From NCBI GenBank assembly GCA_002347265.1, contig DDYB01000006.1, positions 343 to 12,218 of the forward strand: a stretch of 11,876 nucleotides of DNA, given 5' to 3'. The stretch's first letter is position 1; each line of letters starts with the position of its first letter. The position numbers and the translations under genes are program-made. The notes under the pieces were generated by a model that made no database searches, was not told the DNA's origin, and saw nothing but the letters and a program-made list of their open reading frames with translations. This stretch comes from Desulfobacteraceae bacterium UBA2245. GTDB lineage: Bacteria > Desulfobacterota > Desulfobacteria > Desulfobacterales > UBA2245. Of the stretch, positions 5,157 through 11,876 are shown in pieces.

Positions 5157-7508
5157 TTGGACAAAATCCATAAAAAAGAACTCAGCGAAATAGACATCTG
5201 CGATCTGTTCATCACGCCCGCAATCAAAGCGGCCGGCTGGGATCAGATAAAACAGATCCGGCGCGAGGTGATGCTCACGCCTGGCCCCGTCGTTGTCCGG
5301 GGCAACATGTCCTCCCGCAACCAGAAAAAGAAAAAAATCGCGGACTACGTTCTCTCATGGGAACCGGGAACCCCCATTGCCGTTGTGGAAGCCAAGGCCA
5401 ACAGCCACGGTGCCGGCCACGGCATGCAGCAGGCTCTGGGATATGCCGGAATATTGCAGGTGCCGAGCGCCTTCAGTTCCAATGGCGACGCCTTTGCCTC
5501 ACACAACAAGATTCCCGGTTATGGAGAGGATATCGAGACCCAATTTCCGATGGAGCGGTTTCCCCCGCCGCAAACCCTCTGGCAGCGCTACAAGACCTAT
5601 CGCGGCATCGAAGACGCATCGGAAGAGCTGATCCTGCAGCCTTACCATTCGGACAGTTCCGGCAAGGAGCCGCGCTATTATCAGGTCGAGGCCGTCAACC
5701 GGGTCATGGAAGCGGTCGCCAGAGGCCAGAAGCGCATATTGCTGGTCATGGCCACCGGAACCGGCAAGACCTACACCACGTTTCAGATCATCTGGCGGCT
5801 CTGGAAGGCAAAGGTGGTCAGGCGCGTCCTTTTCTTGGTCGACCGCAATATTCTGGCCGATCAACCGCTGGTCAACGACTTCAAGCCTTTTGGCGCCGTC
5901 ATGGCCAAGGTCAAAAACCGGAAGATCGACCCTGCCTACGAGATTCACATAGCCCTCTACCAGGCCATCACAGGGCAGAACGAGGAAGACAGGATCTATA
6001 AAAACGTTTCCCGCGATTTCTTCGACATGGTCGTCATCGACGAGTGCCACCGCGGAAGCGCCGCCGAGGACTCCGCCTGGCGAGAGATTCTTGACTATTT
6101 TTCCGGCGCCATTCAGCTGGGCATGACCGCAACGCCCAGGGAAACCAAATACGTTTCCAATCTCACCTATTTCGGCGAACCGGTTTACACCTACAGCCTG
6201 AAGCAGGGGATCGAAGACGGTTTTCTTGCGCCCTACAAGGTGGTTCGCATCGATATCGATAAAGACATCTATGGATGGACCCCGCCGCCCGGCATGAAGG
6301 ACGATCTCGGCCGGGAAATCGAGGCCCGCGAGTACAACCAGAAAGACATGGACCGAATACTGGTTCTCAATCAGCGCACCAGGCTGGTTGCCGGACGGGT
6401 CATGAAATTTCTGAACGCAACCGATCCTTGTGCAAAGACCATCATCTTCTGCGAAGACATCGACCATGCCGAACGCATGCGCGCCGCCATCGTCAATGCC
6501 GCCGGGCCGCTTGCCGCGGACAATCCAAAATATGTCATGCGGATTACCGGCGACAGCGTCGAAGGCAAGGCCGAACTCGACAACTTTATCGACCCCGAAA
6601 GCCCGTTTCCCGTGATCGCCACCACCTCGGAACTTCTGACCACCGGCGTTGACGCCAAAACCTGCAAGCTGATCGTGCTGGACAAGACCATCAACTCCAT
6701 GACCGTATTCAAGCAGATCATCGGGCGGGGCACTCGCATCTCAGAGGAGCACAACAAATTCTTTTTCACCATCATGGACTTCAAGAAGGCCACCGAACTG
6801 TTCAGGGATCCTGAATTTGACGGAGAGCCGGCGGTGATTTATGAACCCGGCAAAGATGACGACCCGGTCCCGCCTGACCCGGAATACCCCGATGACGATG
6901 ATGACGGCGATGATGAGGATGAAGACAAAGGCATAAGAAAGTTCGTCGTCAGCGGCGTTTCGGTTAGAATCATTGCCGAGCGCATTGAATACTACGGTCC
7001 GAACGGCAATCTGATCACCGAATCATACCGGGATTTCACCCGCAGGCAGGTTTTGTCCAGATTCGCATCCCTGGACGATTTTCTCCGGCGCTGGCGCACG
7101 GCTCAAAAAAAGCAGGTCATCATTGAATTGCTCGAGGAACAGGGCGTCTTTCTGGACAATCTTGCCCAGGAGGTCGGCAAAGACTACGGCGACTTTGACC
7201 TTATCTGCCACATCGTTTATGATCAGCCTCCGCTCACTCGAAAGGAGCGGGTCAACAATGCCAGAAAACGCAACTATTTCACCCGGTACGGCGAGCAGGC
7301 CAGAGCGGTGCTCAATGCCCTTCTCGACAAATACGCCGATGAGGGCATACGGACGATTGAAGATGCAAAGATCCTCAAACTCAAACCGTTTAGCGACATG
7401 GGCACTCCCATGGAAATCATCAACCAGGCTTTCGGCGGCAAGACGAACTACGAAAAAGCCGTTCAGGAACTCGAACAGGAACTCTACCATCGGGAACTCA
7501 GCGCATGA
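5157..7508 (+). CDS. hsdR: Type I restriction enzyme, R (restriction and translocation) subunit
   Basis: A 783-aa HsdR of the EcoEI/EcoAI type, joining the HsdM2S methyltransferase to translocate and cut unmethylated DNA. The nuclease core is D63...E78-x-K80 (VVEAKA). The superfamily 2 helicase motor shows Walker A ATGTGKT (199-205), DECH (295-298), GMTATP (322-327), SELLTTGVD (about 491-499) and QIIGRGTR (520-527). An acidic linker (about 577-590) leads to the C-terminal EcoEI_R_C-type assembly domain. All catalytic residues are present. The start is TTG at 5157, preceded by AGAGG with a 7-nt spacer; an in-frame stop at 5115 leaves no upstream ATG. The stop overlaps the hsdM start (ATGA), so the two are translationally coupled. 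Length is close to the family norm (about 800 aa). Confidence 0.95.
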   Translation: MDKIHKKELSEIDICDLFITPAIKAAGWDQIKQIRREVMLTPGPVVVRGNMSSRNQKKKKIADYVLSWEPGTPIAVVEAKANSHGAGHGMQQALGYAGILQVPSAFSSNGDAFASHNKIPGYGEDIETQFPMERFPPPQTLWQRYKTYRGIEDASEELILQPYHSDSSGKEPRYYQVEAVNRVMEAVARGQKRILLVMATGTGKTYTTFQIIWRLWKAKVVRRVLFLVDRNILADQPLVNDFKPFGAVMAKVKNRKIDPAYEIHIALYQAITGQNEEDRIYKNVSRDFFDMVVIDECHRGSAAEDSAWREILDYFSGAIQLGMTATPRETKYVSNLTYFGEPVYTYSLKQGIEDGFLAPYKVVRIDIDKDIYGWTPPPGMKDDLGREIEAREYNQKDMDRILVLNQRTRLVAGRVMKFLNATDPCAKTIIFCEDIDHAERMRAAIVNAAGPLAADNPKYVMRITGDSVEGKAELDNFIDPESPFPVIATTSELLTTGVDAKTCKLIVLDKTINSMTVFKQIIGRGTRISEEHNKFFFTIMDFKKATELFRDPEFDGEPAVIYEPGKDDDPVPPDPEYPDDDDDGDDEDEDKGIRKFVVSGVSVRIIAERIEYYGPNGNLITESYRDFTRRQVLSRFASLDDFLRRWRTAQKKQVIIELLEEQGVFLDNLAQEVGKDYGDFDLICHIVYDQPPLTRKERVNNARKRNYFTRYGEQARAVLNALLDKYADEGIRTIEDAKILKLKPFSDMGTPMEIINQAFGGKTNYEKAVQELEQELYHRELSA

Positions 7509-8986
7509 GCAACATCTCGGGCATTATTAAATCCATTCAGGACATCATGCGCAAAGACGTCGGCGTTGACGGCGACGCCCAGCGGATCAGCCAGCTGGTC
7601 TGGATGTTTTTTCTCAAAATATTTGATGACCGGGAAGGCGAACTGGAACTGCTCGAAGACGGCTACAGCTCCCCGCTGCCGGAACACCTGCGCTGGCGGA
7701 CCTGGGCAAAGAATCCGGAAGGCATGACCGGCGACGAGCTGTCCGATTTCGTCAACCTGCAGCTCTTTCCGGCCCTGAAGAACAAGCTCAGCGCCCACGG
7801 CCCCGGCGGCAGGCGGGCTCAGGTGGTGCGGGATCTGTTTGAAGACGCCTACAACTACATGAAATCCGGCACCCTGATGCGCCAGGTGATCAACAAGATC
7901 TGCGAGATCGACTTCAACACCCGGAAAGACCGGCACACCTTCGGCAGCATCTACGAGCAGATCCTCAAAGACCTGCAAAGCGCGGGCAATGCCGGGGAGT
8001 TCTACACGCCTCGCGCCGTCACCCAGTTTGTCGTGAACCGGGTCGACCCGAAGCTGGAGGAAACCGTGCTCGACCCGGCCTGCGGCACCGGCGGCTTTCT
8101 GACCTGCGCCATCGAGCACAAGCGCGAGCGCTACGTTAAGACGGCCGGAGACGAAGAAATCCTCCAGGCCTCCATTCATGGCGTCGACAAAAAATCCCTG
8201 CCGCATATGCTCTGCGTCACCAACATGATCCTGCACGGCATCGACACGCCCACCAGCATCCGGCACGACAACACCCTGAGCCGGCCCTTGCGGGACTATA
8301 CCGGCAAAGACCGCGTCAACGTCATCGTCACCAACCCGCCCTTTGGCGGCATGGAGGAAGACGGCATCGAAAACAACTTTCCGGCCAGCTTCCGCACCCG
8401 TGAAACCGCCGACCTGTTCATGACGCTGATCATTCACCTGCTGAAAGACCAGGGGCGCGCGGCCGTGGTCCTGCCCGACGGCTTTTTCTTTGGCGAAGGC
8501 ATGAAAACAAGGCTCAAGGAAAAACTGCTGGCAGAGTGCGACCTGCACACCATCGTCCGGCTGCCCAACGGCGTGTTCAATCCCTATACCGGCATTAAAA
8601 CCAACCTGCTCTTTTTCACCAAGGGCCGGCCCACCGGGAATATCTGGTATTACGAGCATCCTTACCCGGAGGGTGCAAAAAGCTACAATAAAACCAGGCC
8701 GATGCGCTTTGAAGAATTCCAGACCGAAATCGACTGGTGGGGAACCGAGGCGGACGGCTTTGCCGCCAGGGTCGAAACCGAACAGGCCTGGAAGGTTTCC
8801 GTCGATGAGATCAAGGCGCGCAACTACAACCTGGACATTAAAAACCCGCATGTCGCCGAACAGGCCAGTTATGATCCGGATAAGCTGCTGGAAAAATATG
8901 CCAGGCAGCAGCAGGAAATATCCGCACTGCGCGACCAACTGAAAGCCATTCTGGCCGAGGCCCTCAACAACGGGGGCGCAGCTTAA
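7505..8986 (+). CDS. hsdM: Type I N6-adenine DNA methyltransferase subunit
   Basis: A 493-aa HsdM that transfers a methyl group from S-adenosylmethionine to adenine N6 in the sequence chosen by HsdS. An N-terminal helical HsdM_N domain (residues 1-140) is followed by GEFYTPR (164-170, motif X region), the SAM-binding motif I DPACGTGGF (190-198), and the catalytic motif IV NPPF (277-280). A C-terminal helical region ends in a likely coiled coil (about 455-486) for HsdS contact. All catalytic motifs are intact, and the length matches the type IB group (about 490 aa). The start overlaps the hsdR stop by 4 nt, and hsdS begins 4 nt after its stop, so one transcript with coupled translation is expected. 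Confidence 0.96.
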   Translation: MSNISGIIKSIQDIMRKDVGVDGDAQRISQLVWMFFLKIFDDREGELELLEDGYSSPLPEHLRWRTWAKNPEGMTGDELSDFVNLQLFPALKNKLSAHGPGGRRAQVVRDLFEDAYNYMKSGTLMRQVINKICEIDFNTRKDRHTFGSIYEQILKDLQSAGNAGEFYTPRAVTQFVVNRVDPKLEETVLDPACGTGGFLTCAIEHKRERYVKTAGDEEILQASIHGVDKKSLPHMLCVTNMILHGIDTPTSIRHDNTLSRPLRDYTGKDRVNVIVTNPPFGGMEEDGIENNFPASFRTRETADLFMTLIIHLLKDQGRAAVVLPDGFFFGEGMKTRLKEKLLAECDLHTIVRLPNGVFNPYTGIKTNLLFFTKGRPTGNIWYYEHPYPEGAKSYNKTRPMRFEEFQTEIDWWGTEADGFAARVETEQAWKVSVDEIKARNYNLDIKNPHVAEQASYDPDKLLEKYARQQQEISALRDQLKAILAEALNNGGAA

Positions 8987-8990
8987 AATT

Positions 8991-10748
8991 GTGAATCGGA
9001 TCACCGAACATATCGATATCTGGACCGCCGCCCAAACGCCAAAGACCAACGGCGCGGGGCGCGGCAATGGCTCTGCCAGGAACAGCCTGCACGGCATCAA
9101 GAAGCTGCGTGAGCTGATTCTGGAGCTGGCCGTGCGCGGCAAGCTGGTTCCGCAAGATCCCACGGACCTGCCTGCCAGCGACCTGCTGGAAAAAATCACC
9201 AGAGAAAAAGCGCGGTTGATCAAAGAAGGCAAAATCAAAAAACAAAAGCCGTTGCCGGAAATCAGCGAGGATGAGAAGCCGTTTGAACTGCCGGCGGGGT
9301 GGGAGTGGGCGAGAATTGGAGATATAGGGCATGACTGGGGGCAAAAAACACCAGAAAATGATTTTACATATATTGAAGTGTCAGCAATAGACAATGTTGC
9401 CGGAATCGTAAAATCTCCAATTACTTTAAAATCTTCTGAGGCACCATCACGAGCCAGAAAGATAGTTCAGGTTGGAACTGTAATTTATTCAACTGTTCGC
9501 CCTTATCTTAAAAATATATGCGTAATCGAACAAAAATATTCGCCTGAGCCAATTGCAAGCACCGCTTTCGCGATTCTACATCCACTCCAAAAAATGCCAG
9601 GCAGATTCATTGCGTTCTATTTGAAAAGCCCTGTATTTGTAAAATATGTTGAATCTATCCAAACTGGCATTGCCTATCCAGCAATCAACGACAAACAGTT
9701 TTTTGGTGGAGTGATTTCAATCCCTCCACTCGCCGAACAGCACCGCATAGTCGCCAAAGTTGATGAACTGATGGCTCTCTGCGACCAATTGGAACAGCAG
9801 CAAATCGAAAGCAGCGATACCCACCAGATCCTGGTGGAAACCCTGCTTGCCACACTCACCAACGCCGCCGATCAAAAGGAATGTGCCAAAGCCTGGCAAC
9901 GCATTGCCAACCACTTCGACACCCTGTTCACCACCGAGCACAGCATCGAACAGCTCAAACAAACCATCCTCCAGCTCGCCGTCATGGGCAAACTGGTTCC
10001 GCAAGACCCCGACGATGAGCCGGCTATCGAGTTGTTGAAAAACCTTGCTAATGCAAGAGACAAGTGGCTGAAAGAAAATGCTAAAAAGAATAAAGAGTGC
10101 GCGACTATGCAGAGGAAATTAAAAAAATTGAAATCTGCCAATCCGCCCTTCAGTATACCTGCAACTTGGGAATGTACTCATCTTATTCAACTCACCAGAA
10201 TGCTTGTAGATTGTCATAACAAAACGGCACCCTATGTCGAAAAAGGTATTCCAATTATACGAACATCGAATATACGTGAGCGTGAATTCCATATGTATGA
10301 TGTAAAGTTCGTCAATGAAGGGGCATACAATTACTGGTCTCGAAGGTGCCCTCCAACGCCACAAGATATAATCTTTACTCGTGAAGCTCCAATGGGAGAA
10401 GCAGCAATAATTCCAGAAGGGAAAACGTACTGTTTAGGTCAGCGAACAATGCTCATTAGGCCAATGCATGAATATATTTCAAATAAGTATCTACTTTTAG
10501 CATTAACCGAACCGCATTTATTGGAGCGTGCTTCGGAGTATGCAATTGGTTCAACAGTCAAACATTTACGTGTGGGTAATGTTGAGAATTTAAATATCCC
10601 AATCCCCCCTTTAGCCGAGCAACACCGCATCGTCGCCAAGGTCGACGAACTCATGGCCATCTGCGACGCTCTCAAAGCACGGCTCAACGAGGCACAAAAT
10701 ACGCAGGTTAAACTGGCCGACGCTATTGTCGAACAGGCCGTTGCGTAA
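8991..10748 (+). CDS. hsdS: Type I restriction-modification specificity subunit (two target recognition domains)
   Basis: A 585-aa HsdS that sets the bipartite DNA target for HsdM and HsdR. The two-fold architecture is clear. A conserved helix block LILELAVRGKLVPQDP (42-57) precedes target recognition domain 1 (about 100-243), which is closed by IPPLAEQHRIVAKVDELMA (244-262). The second half repeats the order: TILQLAVMGKLVPQDP (326-341), domain 2 (about 388-537), then IPPLAEQHRIVAKVDELMA again (538-556). The end of domain 1 (ESIQTGIAYPAINDKQFF) and the end of domain 2 (AIGSTVKHLRVGNVENL) are typical of the family. GTG at 8991 is used as start; only a distant GGGGG lies upstream, so coupling to hsdM is likely. 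Both recognition domains are visibly AT-richer than the conserved spacers, a sign of domain exchange. Confidence 0.95.
   Translation: MNRITEHIDIWTAAQTPKTNGAGRGNGSARNSLHGIKKLRELILELAVRGKLVPQDPTDLPASDLLEKITREKARLIKEGKIKKQKPLPEISEDEKPFELPAGWEWARIGDIGHDWGQKTPENDFTYIEVSAIDNVAGIVKSPITLKSSEAPSRARKIVQVGTVIYSTVRPYLKNICVIEQKYSPEPIASTAFAILHPLQKMPGRFIAFYLKSPVFVKYVESIQTGIAYPAINDKQFFGGVISIPPLAEQHRIVAKVDELMALCDQLEQQQIESSDTHQILVETLLATLTNAADQKECAKAWQRIANHFDTLFTTEHSIEQLKQTILQLAVMGKLVPQDPDDEPAIELLKNLANARDKWLKENAKKNKECATMQRKLKKLKSANPPFSIPATWECTHLIQLTRMLVDCHNKTAPYVEKGIPIIRTSNIREREFHMYDVKFVNEGAYNYWSRRCPPTPQDIIFTREAPMGEAAIIPEGKTYCLGQRTMLIRPMHEYISNKYLLLALTEPHLLERASEYAIGSTVKHLRVGNVENLNIPIPPLAEQHRIVAKVDELMAICDALKARLNEAQNTQVKLADAIVEQAVA
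9114..10013 (+). repeat. Duplicated conserved region 1 of hsdS
   Basis: The segments at 9114-9161 and 9966-10013 encode matching blocks (LILELAVRGKLVPQDP and TILQLAVMGKLVPQDP) and share CTGGTTCCGCAAGA exactly. A second repeated pair, 9720-9776 and 10602-10658, encodes an identical 19-residue block with different third-position bases. These repeats frame the two recognition domains and could serve recombination between specificity genes. Confidence 0.75.
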
Positions 10749-10767
10749 GGAAAAACAGATCGCGGGG

Positions 10768-10992
10768 ATTCCGGGGGCACCTTACATAATTTCCGGCAGG
10801 CACCATCAGGTCGGGTTATTCATTTTCATGTCGCACCGGAAACCTTTGATCGAAACAATGGATCGCCAGTCGGGCAGGGAATTCAAAACGCCTGAAACCG
10901 GGACCCAAAAAGAAGAATAAGAAAGATGCCCCCAGAATTATAGGCCAACGGCCGTTGAAAAACATAAAATTATAGACATCCCCATATTATCC
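10768..10992 (+). repeat. Dispersed intergenic repeat, copy B (longest copy)
   Basis: Lies 20 nt after the hsdS stop. The 5' part (10768-10850) matches copy E at 417-498. The middle and 3' parts (10838-10992) match copy A, including the core AAACCGGGACCCAAAAAGAA (10895-10914) and the end block TAGACATCCCCAT followed by TTATCC. It shows that copies E and A are two parts of one element of about 225 bp. No supported gene lies inside, and an overlapping 64-codon frame is not conserved in copy A. Confidence 0.7.
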
Positions 10993-11050
10993 CAACCCAC
11001 CGTTCAAGTGGAGCGGAAACAGTCGAGTCCGCTTAACTTTCAGGTCGGTA
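10990..11050 (+). repeat. Candidate attC-like site (61 bp), degraded outer box
   Basis: Order on the plus strand: TCCCAAC (10990-10996, one mismatch to RYYYAAC), a 5-nt spacer, GTTCAAGTGGA (11002-11012), a short loop, TCCGCTTAAC (11028-11037), a spacer, then GTCGGTA (11044-11050). The two inner arms pair over 10 positions with one G-T pair, leaving a single unpaired base within GTTCAAG. That matches the extrahelical base that marks attC L boxes. Length and spacing equal those of short attC sites such as that of aadA1. The outer box lacks the GTT needed for cleavage, so the site is probably inactive. The next gene starts 11 nt later. Confidence 0.45.
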
Positions 11051-11061
11051 ATGGAGCAGCA

Positions 11062-11876
11062 ATGTCTACTCTATGGAATCATTCAAAAAGGATATTTCTT
11101 GAACGAGGTGTCACGTTCATCCGAGGGTCCCGATGGGTATGCATGTCAGCGCCACAACTGGATGAGGTGCTTAATGTAGCTGCATTTTCACAACGCAATA
11201 ACCTTCGCCCTATTATGACAGAGTATGATCATCCAAACCCTGGTGCCCGAATAAAATGGCTCCTTCCAATTAATGGCGGTCCAATTCTCGATGCGAAGGT
11301 GTCGAGATTGGTTAACCCGCAAGATCTCACTGCTGGAACACTTCCAGAGCGCTTCAGTCTTGCTTATGCACTCGGATGCATTTTGTATCACTGCAAGGCA
11401 ATGGTTGAGCGTTACTCTGAAATCACCAAGTCATTTTCATCACGTCCCATGCCTGATGAGGCCCCGGTGCGTATGTTGTATGGGTGGCAAGAGAAACCAT
11501 TGTTTGAATTCGAAGGCGTAATTAATGCCGGGTTCCGTGCATTGGAATGTTTACGTCAACCTTTGTGGAGGAGGTTCGGGAACAAAGGTTGCCTGCCTAG
11601 ATCGTTTTTACGAGTCGTCGACAATTGTTCTCAAATTCCAACCTCATTGATCACCAAAATTGAACATATCACAGCAGATTTCTTTGATCACGCAAAGGAG
11701 TATCGTGATTGCCTTGAGCATTACCTCTCACCTTTAGCGCCGCGGAATTTTGCTGATATGAGAATCGTTCCTCCAGGAGTTTGGACAATGTCAACATGGT
11801 TACCGAAAAACCCTGAAGCACGAAGGTGGGAATCATTTGAATATGATTCAGATACAGGTGGTCTGGGTTCTTCGGA
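11062..11876 (+). CDS. Unrecognised protein, N-terminal 271 residues, possible HEPN-like domain
   Basis: An open frame runs from the ATG at 11062 to the end of the window without a stop. GGAG lies 5 nt before the ATG. The frame is open back to 10921, but other starts (for example GTG at 11008) would run through the attC-like palindrome. I do not recognise the family. Residues 1-95 are mixed alpha/beta. Residues 96-225 look mostly helical (AYALGCILYHCKAMVERYSE, VINAGFRALECLRQPLWRRF, then a long helix from about 182 to 222). R215-D-C-L-E-H220 fits the R-(N/D/H)-x3-H pattern of HEPN ribonuclease domains, within a helix-rich region and next to a restriction system. This assignment is inference from a short motif. 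Composition is AT-richer than hsdM. Confidence 0.55.
   Translation, partial: MSTLWNHSKRIFLERGVTFIRGSRWVCMSAPQLDEVLNVAAFSQRNNLRPIMTEYDHPNPGARIKWLLPINGGPILDAKVSRLVNPQDLTAGTLPERFSLAYALGCILYHCKAMVERYSEITKSFSSRPMPDEAPVRMLYGWQEKPLFEFEGVINAGFRALECLRQPLWRRFGNKGCLPRSFLRVVDNCSQIPTSLITKIEHITADFFDHAKEYRDCLEHYLSPLAPRNFADMRIVPPGVWTMSTWLPKNPEARRWESFEYDSDTGGLGSS

Noticed and set aside
5499..6467. A 322-codon minus-strand frame opposite hsdR
   Set aside because: It is antisense to the helicase region of hsdR and contains no family motif.
7484..9394. A 636-codon minus-strand frame opposite hsdM and the start of hsdS
   Set aside because: It is the antisense shadow of GC-rich hsdM, whose motifs on the plus strand are unambiguous.
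2796..10914. The repeated core as a CRISPR repeat
   Set aside because: Copies are hundreds to thousands of bases apart with genes between them, so there is no regular repeat-spacer array, and no cas genes are present.
10726..10920. A 64-codon frame overlapping the end of hsdS and repeat copy B
   Set aside because: A single-base indel relative to copy A breaks the frame, and copy E stops early, so the repeat is not under coding constraint.

Overview
The window looks like an accessory stretch of a medium-to-high GC Gram-negative chromosome. A Desulfobacterota-type (deltaproteobacterial) host is my best guess. It rests on the W/Y-rich lipoprotein, the DUF3175 protein, and palindromic TGTTGAAAAAC-type intergenic repeats that I associate with such genomes. 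No rRNA, tRNA or other marker gene confirms it.

Left part (1-3000): a DUF3175 protein on the minus strand, an unrecognised 217-aa protein, and a lipoprotein with a long Q/P/R tail built from 27-bp repeats. A MITE-like palindromic element (2823-2971) follows. Middle (3000-5150): a flavin-reductase-like gene lies between two copies of the same repeat end. Next is a minus-strand GNAT acetyltransferase that has the layout of an integron gene cassette. Beside its start lie an attC-like right half and the 5' part of a group IIC intron (from 4525) in the opposite orientation, as described for attC-targeting introns. Right part (5157-10748): a complete, tightly coupled type I restriction-modification operon in the order hsdR-hsdM-hsdS, with lengths like the EcoAI/EcoEI (type IB) group. 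After it come an intergenic repeat, a short attC-like palindrome (10990-11050), and an open reading frame that leaves the window. That last frame carries a HEPN-like R-x4-H motif.

The intact functional system is the type I restriction-modification operon: HsdM and HsdS form the methyltransferase, and HsdR adds the translocase and nuclease. The rest is a patchwork of small modules. Their borders carry at least five copies of a dispersed repeat (core AAACCGGGACCCRAAAAGAA), all in the same orientation. The features most worth a second look are the cassette, attC and intron remnants, the oriented repeats, and the truncated possible HEPN protein next to the restriction system. No integron integrase, recombinase or transposase is visible.
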